From: Trichomonas vaginalis G3
Lineage: Eukaryota; Parabasalia; Trichomonadida; Trichomonadidae
DNA length: 64,000 nt
Direction: 5' to 3'
Assembly: GCF_026262505.1 (NCBI RefSeq)
Contig: NC_067208.1
Span: forward strand, 9,929,962-9,993,961
This document shows positions 1 to 9,653 of the stretch, piece after piece. A program made the position numbers and the translations under genes. Below the pieces are notes generated by a model. It was not told the DNA's origin. It did not search any database and saw nothing but the letters and a program-made list of their open reading frames with translations. Positions within the stretch are counted from its first letter, which is position 1, and each line of letters starts with the position of its first letter.

Positions 1-72
1 TTTCTTTTTCCTGATTCTACTAATTAAAATTCAATTCAAAATTGGGAAGGACTCTACTTTTTGATATGTAAG

Positions 73-759
73 TCAAAAAAAGGCTCCATTCAAGAAATAT
101 CCTTGTGCATTAAGATTTCCTCCTGCACCTCCTGATCCATCTTCAGTTGATCTATATGTGCCTCCTCTATTTTCACTTCCTCCTCCACCACCACTTACTA
201 AAACGCGATGCCATAAATCGTTCTCAATAAATTTGACAGCGGTTTGACCACCTCCACTTCCTGTCCCGTCTAAAGATTCTCCTTGATAATAGTTGGATGA
301 GCTTCCACCGCCACCATAGCCACCTGGTTGCATATTTTCTTTATAAAAACAATCGGCCGTTCCATATTTTGTTATCTTATGACCAAAAATTCCTTTGCCA
401 CCTATCGTCGCAAAAATTTTGATTGCACTTTGAAACAATATGATACCTTTGACATAACCGCCTGATTCGCCATTACTATCAATTTTGTTGCAAATTGTGT
501 TGCCACCAACACGTGAAACAACATCATCTGAGATACAACTTCCGTCTGGTTTTCGAAATGATGAAGTTTGTCCTGCATGACTTCCACCACTCGCTCCATA
601 TAGTTGGAATTTGTATAAACCTGCTTGTAATTCTATAACATAGTCTGTGCAAATGTGTGATTCCTTACAAGGGTAATTAAAGTAATATTTATTTCCTTCT
701 ACAGATACACTTACATTTGCACCTTGTACTGTATTATTTTCAAGTGAATATCGCATCAT
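73..759 (-). CDS. Glycine-rich protein, C-terminally truncated
   Basis: 228-codon frame starting with two methionines. After a segment with NYPC and a second cysteine it carries the family hallmark YKFQLYGASGG (about residue 50), then glycine clusters (GGYGGGGSSSN, GSGGGQTAVKF, VSGGGGGSENRG). This is the layout of the Gly_rich family (PF12810) that is greatly expanded in Trichomonas; its function is unknown. The full-length relative at 24839 continues about 140 residues beyond the matching GGAGGNL/GAPGGDL point and ends in a GHIGDG block. Here the frame stops soon after GGNLNAQGYFLNG, so the C-terminal part is missing. The N-terminal half looks intact. Probably a truncated or decaying member. 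Confidence 0.6.
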   Translation of the reverse strand: MMRYSLENNTVQGANVSVSVEGNKYYFNYPCKESHICTDYVIELQAGLYKFQLYGASGGSHAGQTSSFRKPDGSCISDDVVSRVGGNTICNKIDSNGESGGYVKGIILFQSAIKIFATIGGKGIFGHKITKYGTADCFYKENMQPGGYGGGGSSSNYYQGESLDGTGSGGGQTAVKFIENDLWHRVLVSGGGGGSENRGGTYRSTEDGSGGAGGNLNAQGYFLNGAFF

Positions 760-1416
760 GAAATACTACCCATAAACTCATAAAAATTTCAGTTGACAAC
801 CAATTTTATTCTTTATTTTGCTACTGAAAAGTTTGATAAATGGTTTTTATTTGCATTACCAACTTATCTTTTAGACAATATATCTTATAAATATATATGA
901 TTATATGTAGATATGAATAACAGCTATATTATTAACTCGATGAATATGCCATCAATATTGATTTGTTTCCTGAAGATAAATATAAGAATAAACTGAAAAT
1001 TAAAAAGCGCAGGCCTCTCAATTTTAAGTTTTCATATTTTAACGGAAGCATCCAAGCCTTCCTATGGGATTATAAATATTTGAATTAGCATTTCTGGGAT
1101 GAAAATTCTTTCTCATGCATGCTACCCTCACTAATAATCGCCTTAATCAGCAGATAAATGCTGAAATTTGAATTTGCGATCCCGTATATTTAGATTGAAA
1201 ATGCCGACAATTTCAGAATTTGGCATTGTAAAAGAACTCTTATCATATATATCTCATTTCTTTGTTAATTTAAGAATAAAGGTTAAAAATGAATGTCTCA
1301 AAAAGCGCAGGTCTGATTTTGACACCAATTTGAGAGAAACTCATTGAATTAATTGTATAAGTTGACTCAAAAATCCGATCAGATTTTGACGAGCAGTTTA
1401 TTAATTAATCAATTTT
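760..1416. other. Intergenic, no gene seen
   Basis: AT-rich stretch between a minus-strand Gly-rich gene and a minus-strand VFEH-family copy. The 13-base string aaaaagcgcaggc/t occurs at about 1002 and 1298 in the same orientation, which could be remnants of a small repeat. A weak hairpin (tgcc...ggca) lies near 1201-1228. No open frame resembling its neighbours. Confidence 0.4.
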
Positions 1417-2080
1417 TTATTTATAAATCAATATGAAAACTAATATATTTTTAAATGAAAAATGAAATCGATAGCATAAATCTTTTGAACACTTGAAAAT
1501 AGGCTTAAATCTATTGATTAAAGAAAAATCTTCAATTTCAATCCAAAGATCAGTAATTTGGAGAACACAATCTGCAAAATAATCTGGATAAGTACCTTCT
1601 TTAGCAGTAGAAATTGTACCTATAGAATAATAGTTATTATATCCATTACTGCATCCAACATATAAACTATTTGAAGCTTTAATCTCTAAATAGTGAATTC
1701 CTGCAAATTGATTCCAACTTCCGACTTTATTAACAGTCATAAATCCTTCGACAGAATTTTGATCAGTTGTAAAAAATAAATTTTGCCTAAACTGAATATA
1801 TTGATTGAGTTGAGGATATTCCATAAGAAGTGAAAAGTATTCTGAATTATCGGTTTTGATTTTAAACGAATCATCTATAAGACTAAGTAACGAGAAACGA
1901 TGATACTCTAATGAGTAGTTTGCTGATGATCTGGATGAAAAAAAAACCATACTTACTGTTATGATGATAAATTTTTAGCCAATTAGTTCCATTAAAGCGA
2001 ATGACTTCATATCCATTGATATTGTATACATCATCATGCATGATAAATGATTCATTCCTAATAAAATTTGTGGTACTCAT
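1417..2080 (-). pseudogene. VFEH-family protein, one frameshift at a homopolymer
   Basis: I use 'VFEH family' for a set of about 220-residue proteins that occurs five times in this window and that I cannot name. The first 40 codons (from ATG at 2080, MSTTNFIRNESF) run to WLKIYHHNSKYGFFF. The reading then continues in the next frame as SSRSSANYSLEYHRFSLL, followed by LLMEYPQLNQYIQF and the family block YVGCSNGYNNYYSIG. The switch falls in a nine-A run (1938-1946). A splice-like gtaagtat sits there too, but removing a 27-base intron would shorten this segment relative to the copy at 9177, whereas a one-base slip keeps the lengths equal. The end is FHFSFKNILVFILIYK, a hydrophobic tail like those of other families here. 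A sequencing slip is also possible. Confidence 0.6.
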
Positions 2081-2268
2081 AAAATCATCTTATTTATTCT
2101 AATTATACTTCAAGAAAAAGAGACGAAAAAAGTGCGTGTGTCAAACCGATTATAAAGATAAATCTTTTATCCTGATTTTATTTCATATCACGACGACTAT
2201 TTGATGCCAGATGTTAATATAATCTGTGATATAATATAATGTCACTTTTTCAGAATATTATTATCATT
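2081..2268. other. Intergenic with a TGTCACTTTTT motif
   Basis: A/T-rich spacer upstream of the minus-strand gene. It contains tgtcacttttt at 2240-2250, a string that recurs near starts of several small genes in the window. Confidence 0.3.
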
Positions 2269-2516
2269 TTAAGGCTTCACTAACATGACAAAAAATATTC
2301 AAAATTTTAAAAAAGATGAAAAATATGCTCTACAATATATATTAATACTAGTCTATCATTTTCAGAAAAAGCACGTTATAACTCATGTTAGTGGAAGAAG
2401 GCTTTTTTTGGGTGGGTCAATAAAAATTAAAAATAATGATAAATATAGCATTTATATACATCATAGAATATATATCTCAAGGGACTTTAATTTTTGTCAT
2501 GTTAGTGAAGCCTTAA
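2269..2516. mobile_element. TTAA-flanked MITE, 240 bp
   Basis: Perfect 22-bp terminal inverted repeats: left 2273-2294 begins GGCTTCACTAACATGACA, right 2491-2512 is its reverse complement. TTAA sits immediately outside each end (2269-2272 and 2513-2516), as expected for the target duplication of a Kolobok- or piggyBac-type element. A 95-codon frame (2285-2572) begins in the left repeat and reads out past the right end. It looks incidental, so the element is non-autonomous. The perfect ends suggest recent activity. Confidence 0.85.
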
Positions 2517-2836
2517 AGGTGCCTGAAAGTGAAGTGAAAGCTATAATAAAAAAACACTTTTCAATATCATAGAAATAATAATCTTTGTATATACCCTACT
2601 AATATATGTTTCAATATCAATAATATCTTTAATACAAACTACAAATCTTAATAGTGATTGTAACGGAATCATATATAAATTTAAATCAGGCACTAAATAT
2701 ACAAATAATATGAGCAAAATATGGCATTTGAATTGGTGAGTTTTGACTAATTTCTTAAAACATACTTATAATTGAAAACTTTAAAAAATTGCTTCAATCA
2801 TTCAATTTTTGTATAGTGTAAAAATTGTAAATTTGA
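2517..2836. other. Short spacer, nothing recognised
   Basis: A/T-rich DNA between the MITE and the interrupted glycine-rich gene. It holds no clear first exon or ATG for the following frame, which is preceded directly by an in-frame TGA (2834-2836). Confidence 0.35.
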
Positions 2837-3098
2837 GTGAGTCTATATAGATATAATGAACAGAATCCAGTTCAAGAAATCAATCTTAAAAAAGGAAAAT
2901 ATTTGTTTGAGCTATGGGGAGCTCAAGGCGGTCAAGGTTGCTCTGATTCCAAAAAATTAACCCAATATTATGGTGGACGAGGTGCATATGTATATGGTAA
3001 AGTAGTATTTACACATTCACAAAGATTATTTCTTTATATTGGTCGTCAAGGCCAAGATCCTCTCCAATGTAATTTCAGATACAACGGAAAAGGTGGTT

Positions 3099-4836
3099 TT
3101 AAGGCTCCGGTCCCACCCTCTCAATTTTAAAAGTTTTAATATCTCCACCAATATGAGTTTTTGATACATTTATTTTAGTACATAATATCATTATGTAATA
3201 CACTATAGTATAGTATATTTAAACTGAGTATTACTATTATAGTTCATCTTATCTGAGAATTCGGTATTTTGACAAATTTCAACTTTGACCGGTAAAACTA
3301 TTTATAATCAAAAAAGCCCACGACATTTTATAGCATATTAGTGATACATTATATTGTTATTAGTAAACTTGATTTACAATCTCTTCTAGATGAGTAATTT
3401 GTTTTTTTGAAAAAATCCGACAAATCACTTTTTGACAGAATCTAGATATTTTTGATTTGTGAAAGTTTTAATAATATGATAAGGTTTATATATGCTATCA
3501 TAATATAATAAAATCATATAATGTTACATTATCGCTATATATGTCGAATATTAAAAAATTGTATATTAACATTTTTTGTCATATCTTGATAATAAAGAAA
3601 AAACTCTCAGTTCCCCTTCGACAAATTGTTAGAATGCATCTAAAGTTTATTTTGATATAGTGAGTTTGCTTCTAAAAAAATATATGAAAGAAGAATTAGA
3701 TTTTCAAGACCCCTATAAAAAACGATTTTTGCGTCGAGAATAACTTCATGCACGATTAATTGATATGATAATAAAAATCATATATGATAATTACTTAATA
3801 TAGGCAACAATATTGTATTAATCACTTTTTGTCAAAACGGTTTTTCGATAATTGAGTATTCAATTTTCCAAAAATCCATTCAATAATTTGATTTATAATT
3901 CAACGTATAAGAAAAAACTCTCAGTTCCCCTTCGACAATTTGTAAAGAAAATTATATAGTTTCTGCCGACACTATTTGTATATTCTACCTTCTTCGGTAT
4001 TTCGAAGAATTAGGTTTGCAAATTTGATATTTTTGATGTATTTTTTCAAATTGAGAGTATTTTTGACGATAGAAGTAGGTGTTTTTTGAATTACAATTTT
4101 ATATTGATGTGCATGATAAAAATTTGAACTTATATTATGGTGACATAGTATAAGTCATAATGTATTAATATACAAAAGATATTATCAAAAGATTCCTTTC
4201 CAATATGTATAAGGTCGATGAAAAATTGAGCGTTTTTAAAAAACCACCGTTTGAGAGGGAAATTGTGAGCCCCGATGTATACTTTTTGACATTGTCAAAA
4301 ACTTTGAAAGGACCAAAAAAAATTAGTGTCAGAAAGTTTACAAATGTATACTTTCTGACAAACAGACTCTCAGAAAGTACTCAAACTGCGGTTTTTAATT
4401 TCCGCACTTTTTTTGGCGACCTTAAACAAATCGATTTTTTAAATTAAATTTAAACCTTAAACTCAATATATTAAAAAGTGACATTATTTTAATTAGAAGT
4501 ACAAAAATCCATAGTCATAGAATTATCAAATGATTGAAAATTGTTATAATTGGGCACATTATACTCATTTATGAATTTACTATACTATATACTTTGCAAA
4601 TTTAAAAATCCAAATTTTCAATTTTTAAAATATCATTATTTATCATATATCAAATAGTAAAGTTAGTATATATCATGTTTAAAACGATAATATAGTCAAA
4701 TTCGAAAATTTTAAAAATAGATAATATTTAATTTTTACAAAATATTGGTATATGTGCAATCTATTGGTATATTTTTACTCCTTATTAGACACTCGTCCTA
4801 ACTATATGCAGTAATCATGCAGGACCGGAGCCTTAA
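3099..4836. mobile_element. TTAA-flanked non-autonomous transposon, 1730 bp
   Basis: Element 3103-4832 with 11-bp terminal inverted repeats, GGCTCCGGTCC at 3103-3113 and GGACCGGAGCC at 4822-4832, flanked by TTAA at 3099-3102 and 4833-4836. Insertion at TTAA with duplication is typical of Kolobok and piggyBac superfamilies. The interior has no transposase, only an 80-codon frame at 4205-4447 of no recognised type. A 30-bp direct repeat (aagaaaaaactctcagttcc...) lies at 3595-3624 and 3909-3938. The empty site can be inferred from the paralog at 24839. Confidence 0.88.
3595..3938. repeat. 30-bp direct repeat inside the TTAA element
   Basis: Identical 30-bp copies at 3595-3624 and 3909-3938, 314 bp apart, both containing ctctcagttccccttcgaca. 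They may be subterminal protein-binding repeats or traces of internal duplication. Confidence 0.7.
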
Positions 4837-5524
4837 TGGAGGTGGCAATTCTGGATATGATACCGGAACTGTTGGTACCAGCGATGATGACCCTTCAGGT
4901 GGAGGAGGAGGTGCGACAGATATCAGATTAATTAGTGATTCAACAAATAAATCTCTTTATAGTAGAATTATTGTTGCTGCTGGCGGTTCTGGATCAGCAT
5001 TAAATTCATTTGGAGCTCCAGGAGGCGATTTAACAGGCTACAAAGTTCAAAGCTTATATAAAAAAGATTTTGTCAAAAGTGACACCACTCAAACATCAGG
5101 TTACAAACTTGGTCAAGGTCAAGATGGTCAAAATTATATTAATGTTCCTCCTTCAGGTGCAGGAGGTGGTTATTATGGTGGTAAAGCTGGAGAATTAGAG
5201 CCACTCAATGCAAAATTTTATAGAGCGGTCTCATCAAGCGGTTCTAGTTTCATAAGTGGATATGAAGGATGTAATTCAGTTGATGAAAATGGAATTCATA
5301 CAAATCAATCAAAACATTATTCAGGTATTATTTTTTCTGAAAGTCGAATGTATAATGGAAATCAGTCATTCTTTAGTCCAGAATATTCTATTGAAGAAGG
5401 TCATATTGGTGATGGTGCCATTCGAATCACATTTCTGAATGATCTTTGTATTCAGTCTTCATGTTTTATATTTCAATTGATTAATCATTTATTAATGCTT
5501 TTTGGGATATTACTTGATAAATAA

Positions 5525-6328
5525 TCAATGTACAAAATATGTTTTAGTTTTAGGACCTATATTTTTTCTCACTAAGTTTTAATTTCACACTGATACTTTT
5601 TTGGGCTTATAAAATAATTAATATGTTAGTTTTCACTTTTAATCTTAAGCGAATAAATGCTTTTTTTGTAAACTAATTGACGCATTATTTAAATAATACA
5701 CATGTTATTCATTTCGAGCATTTTAAATCAACATTCACGTTAGAATTAATGTTACTTCAGTAATTTATGTTTATTTTATATTGTCTCAATTTCTCCAGGA
5801 ATATTCATGATTGAATTCAATAGGAGGTCAGAATGTTACGTGTATACTCTGAATCTACGACATAAATAACATATAACCACATCATTGACAAGCTCAGATA
5901 CCCATAATATATGCTCAATTAAATTGAATAAAACATGTATATATTTACTTTAACAAACAAACAATATAATATGATGATATAAGGACTTTTACATCTATCA
6001 CTATAATGACAGCTCATAAAAATAATCCCATAAAGAGATATATGCGTTTGAAAAAAATCCGCGAAAAAAATCCGAAAAAAGTGTATCTTAAAATCTGACA
6101 TCGGAAAAAAGTGTATCTTTTCCTTAGATAGTATATATTCTATTCTGGAAGTTAGTTTTTATTAGAGCAGAATGAAAACCGAATAAATTGAAAAGCTAAT
6201 AGATATGCATTGATTTTGGAATTTGATTGAATTGCAAAATTCTTTTTTTTTTCTTTGGAAACTTTAACCCAAAGACTCACTTGTGCAACAAGTTTTTCAT
6301 TAGATGTGATCATACTTTTACCAAAGAC
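5525..6328. other. Intergenic, no gene seen
   Basis: A/T-rich. A short local duplication of 'ccgaaaaaagtgtatctt' type occurs around 6070-6121. Short frames here have no family features. Confidence 0.4.
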
Positions 6329-6812
6329 TCAATTTATATTTGTATTTTGAAACCTTCCAATAGAGTAGTACCAACTATAGCAACCTGGACATCCATCTAT
6401 ATAAGTACATGGATAACTAGAAACTAACAACCCTCTTAAATAACAATTTGTCACTTTTCTATCTGCATTAATACTGATATGTCGATATCCAGTAACATTA
6501 TATGGAATAAATGTTCCTGTATAATTGTCTGTCTCATTTATAGGGATTGTTGATTTGTTGCCAGTAGTTGTAAATTGAAATTTCTGGGTAATAAAGAAGA
6601 AAAGTGTATTTAAAGTCTGTATATCGTTCATTATCTGAGAGTTCAGACAAAATAGAGTATTTGTTTTCTTCATCAATATTTAATACTTCTAAACTATTAT
6701 TAAAGTAAACATCTGGAGAGTTTTTATGTTCAAAGACCTTTAAGAATACATTGTTATCAAAGATACTGTATTCTCTTCCAGCACTTTTGAATCTTCTTCT
6801 AAGAATTGTCAT
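6329..6812 (-). pseudogene. VFEH-family protein, one frameshift
   Basis: Starts at ATG 6812 (MTILRRRFKSAGREYSIF), with the family block VFLKVFEHKNSPDVYF, then KYSILSELSDNE and LLYYPEISIYNYWQQ. The frame stops just after. The match continues in another frame from about 6550 (PINETDNYTGTF) through GLLVSSYPCTYIDGCPG to YSWYYSIGRF and the end. The fragment at 31502-31944 is very similar and reads straight through this point (WQQTKNSINEVDTYSGTF), which places the indel at about 6545. The start codon lies 1 bp from the TTAA of the transposon at 6813-9099, so the gene has lost its original upstream region. Confidence 0.65.
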
Positions 6813-9099
6813 TTAAGGATACCCTTACATTGCGTAGTTAGAAAGAGAATATGATATTGTCATGATTGCTAAAGTTTTAGGCTCCAGAAATGAATATACA
6901 TCAAACTGAAACAATTGATAAATTGAATGAACTTTTGAGAGGTTCTCAAATAAAAAAAATTATCTAATTTTTTACAATATTACTATTATTTTATCCACAT
7001 ATGTATATATAGTAATTTGAGAAAACTTTTAGGAAAAAATAAGTTTAATAAAAATCTGAATTTTACTTGTTGTGGGATTGTTATTAATTGACACTCCAGA
7101 CGTATTACTAATAGTTATGCGTATGCAATTAAAGTATTTCTGATGGACAAAATGTGAGATTTATATCAGATAATTCATTTCTACTATTAAGTTATTCATT
7201 TATGAGTTTGCACTTATTCGCACTAAATAAATAACTATTAAAAATTGTTTTAATTAATTGACACCATATAATAGAGTGAATTTTGTTTGATCAAACAACA
7301 ATAGATGATAGATATAAAGCCAAGAAACTTGCTATTAATATGCTCTACTTGCTATTTCAATGTAAGTATGATATTTTCTAAATGTTTCGTTCAGATAACT
7401 TAGATATATTAGTCAAAATTTGAAATTTTAATAGCACATATATTAAAAATAATTATTATTCATAAAAGATTAATGAAATAGTAAAAAAAAATCAATCAAA
7501 TTATAAAAATACAACATTTAGAAGAATTCTTATTATCCTTCAAAAAGTCAGTATTTCTGCTGTAATTTTCTACAACATTGTAGTTATTGCACTTTGTCTA
7601 TGGATTTGTATATATGTTATATATAAATTATATATCTAAACTGCCCATAAGTGCAATTTTTATATAAATTGTTTATTTCTTTAACAATTCATATGAAATA
7701 TGCTTTTTTAAGCGTATCAAAGCTGTGTTCTTAATGTGCATGGATATATCAAGAAAAAATGTCGAAAAAAAATGTGAATTCACAAATTCACTGAATTTTC
7801 ACCGTTTTTTGAATTTTGCTACAGCACTAATATTAAATAATACTAAAATCTTCTGTCTTTGTAAAAGAATAAATTCTGACAAAAAGTGCTCGTTTAAATT
7901 TAATGATCATCTGTATGACTAAGTGGTAAAAAGTGTTTATGACCAAAAAAGGGTTACATGCTTAGTCTATTTTTCTGACAGGATACTCTAGATTTACATG
8001 ATCTCTATTTCATATCTCCGTTTTTAGATTCTTCGACAGATTTTATGATAGAAAACCAAGATTAACAAATTTCCGGCATGTTAATGAAGAAATCTGCAGC
8101 TACCCTCAATATTATTTCAATAATCAGTATCGTTTCTCTTACAATTTATTTTTTTCTCAATAATTTAACAAGAAATAACAATACACACTTGGTTTTACGT
8201 ATAAAAGCTAAGTGTCGAACTTAATCAACTTTACTTACTTAGCAAATGAATATTTTTGTGGTTGCGAGTTCTGAATGCTGAAATTTTAGATTTCTCTATA
8301 AATGATATCATTGCACTTACAATGTTGTTCCAGCCTATCGCATAAATCATAGAAAATCCAAAAAAAAAAAAATAATATAAAGAAAATTCATGTCATGAAG
8401 TTCAAAAAATACCGTGTAACATTAAAATTTGTTATGCATAATACATTTTAGCTATTATTGATTTTTTTTAATTTTCGAGAAATTGAATGGTGAGTCCGAT
8501 AGAGAAATTTTTAAAAATTCTAGTGCCTCATAGAAGTAATTTCCCTCGTCTCCCATACTTCCAAATATATGCATATGACATAAACTTTTATGCATTACAC
8601 AAGTGGCCAATAATATCTATAGAGTAAAAAATTAGAAATTTAATTTTTTTTATATGATAGTTATATTTCAGATTTGCGAGCGTAACTTTTTTCTCCATGG
8701 CATACTTGTTTTAAGAGCAAATGATCAAAATCGTCCTTCAATTATTGAAGGAGCTGATATCTTTTGAAAATTGAATTGAAAGGGTATTCAATTTTCAAAT
8801 TTCCTCTCAATTTTGGAAACATATCAACTCTATGAATTAACAATTATGTGCCTTCACAGTTTATCAGTCATATAAGGTGCTTATAAAGAAAAAAGTTACG
8901 CTCGCAAAATATGTTTTTATATAGATTTCACATAAAATAATTATGTAATTTCTAAAAAGAATATTTTTGTTCTTGAATATTAAAGTGTATTGTAGTTTAA
9001 AAAGTTTTAAATATGTTGCTAAAATTTCAGGTTTATAGCTCATGTCTAGCATGACTTCTTCGTATGCGCAAAAAATCTGACACGTAAGGGTATCCTTAA
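6813..9099. mobile_element. TTAA-flanked transposon, about 2.3 kb, no transposase
   Basis: Terminal inverted repeats GGATACCCTTAC (6817-6828) and GTAAGGGTATCC (9084-9095), each bordered by TTAA (6813-6816, 9096-9099). The interior is A/T-rich with no frame longer than about 85 codons, so it is non-autonomous or decayed. It is inserted just upstream of the minus-strand VFEH copy at 6812 and about 75 bp before the plus-strand VFEH copy at 9177, so it separates a head-to-head pair. A second inverted-repeat unit (8673-8908) lies inside it. Confidence 0.75.
8673..8908. mobile_element. Nested 236-bp inverted-repeat element
   Basis: Perfect 22-bp inverted repeats: tttgcgagcgtaactttttt(ct) at 8673-8694 and its reverse complement at 8887-8908. 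The middle contains further short palindromes (gaaaattgaatt...attcaattttc near 8766-8798). I could not find a convincing target duplication. It lies within the 6817-9095 element and is probably a MITE that landed there, or an internal structural part of it. Confidence 0.6.
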
Positions 9100-9129
9100 A
9101 GTTGAATTTTAGGATCACCATAAATAATT

Positions 9130-9140
9130 AAAAAGTGACA
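9130..9140. promoter_or_regulatory. AAAAAGTGACA motif upstream of a VFEH copy
   Basis: The string AAAAAGTGACA (or its complement TGTCACTTTTT) recurs here, at 2240, 30825, 32985 and 33970, with a GTGTCA variant at 26978. Most copies are 10-60 bp before a small-family gene start. It is a candidate promoter element, but its high A/T content makes chance occurrence easy. Confidence 0.25.
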
Positions 9141-9176
9141 TTTTTAAGTTTGATCAATAGTTTTAAAATCTAGAAT

Positions 9177-9536
9177 TTGTCATATCAAATTTACGACCAT
9201 TATCCAACAATAGATGAGGAAGTATACAAATATTTCTCTGGATACAGAATTAAAACTTTTGAGAACGTAACTTGGTTACAAATTTATCACCATGATATAT
9301 TTCGATCAAAAAATGATTTGTTTAATGATTCAGAAGCCATTTTTGTTCAAACTAGACATAAATATAGTTTATTAAATCTTATTAATGAAGATTTTATGAT
9401 CAATGGAGTTTATGGATTCCTACTTGAATATCCACAAATTTCATCATATATACGATTCAATCAAACAAAGAATCCTAACGATGATTGGACAGGAAACGTA
9501 TATAAATTTATTTCGGGGACCAAATATTCATTTTGA
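9177..9536 (+). pseudogene. VFEH-family protein, start codon lost and C-terminus missing
   Basis: The frame opens with TTG followed by SYQIYDHYPTIDEEVYKYF, where relatives have ATG (MSTTNF...), so the initiation codon seems changed. Family blocks present: GYRIKTFENVTWLQIYHH, HKYSLLNLINEDF, FLLEYPQISSYIRFNQTKN. The frame ends at TKYSF before the block corresponding to GLVYES...WWFTIG in the 27030 copy, so about 90 residues are absent. No further coding match is seen before 9654. Confidence 0.6.
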
Positions 9537-9653
9537 CAGAAATTTGAATGAAATTTAGAGGTTTTTCTTCAAATTTGAATGATGCTTGTCAGAAAAGTGT
9601 CAAAATGTGTGCAAATGTGTGCATTTTATCCATCTCATAAAAATATATGTTAT

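Larger units (their letters stand above)
2837..5524 (+). pseudogene. Glycine-rich protein gene split by a TTAA transposon
   Basis: The left part (2837-3098) reads SLYRYNEQNPVQEINLKKG then YLFELWGAQGGQGC and stops at the element. The right part (4837-5524) resumes with GGGNSGYDTG, ATDIRLISD, GAPGGDLTGYKVQ, GAGGGYYGGKAG, ISGYEGCNSVDENG and EGHIGDGAIRI. Left, one TTAA and right give GGFNGGGNSG across the join, exactly the residues in the intact relative at 24839, so this is one PF12810-type gene cut by the insertion. The left part also lacks an ATG in frame: the only candidate start is a GTG right after a TGA. The C-terminal tail is hydrophobic (INHLLMLFGILLDK). Apart from the insertion and the start, the frame is open, so the insertion looks young. 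Confidence 0.8.

Noticed and set aside
1925-1951. 27-base mini-intron (gtaagtat ... atccag) in the VFEH copy
   Set aside because: Removing it would shorten the segment relative to the paralogs, whereas a one-base slip in the nine-A run keeps lengths and residues aligned.
2285-2572. 95-codon plus-strand frame
   Set aside because: It starts within the left terminal repeat of the MITE and runs across the right terminal repeat, so it is incidental.
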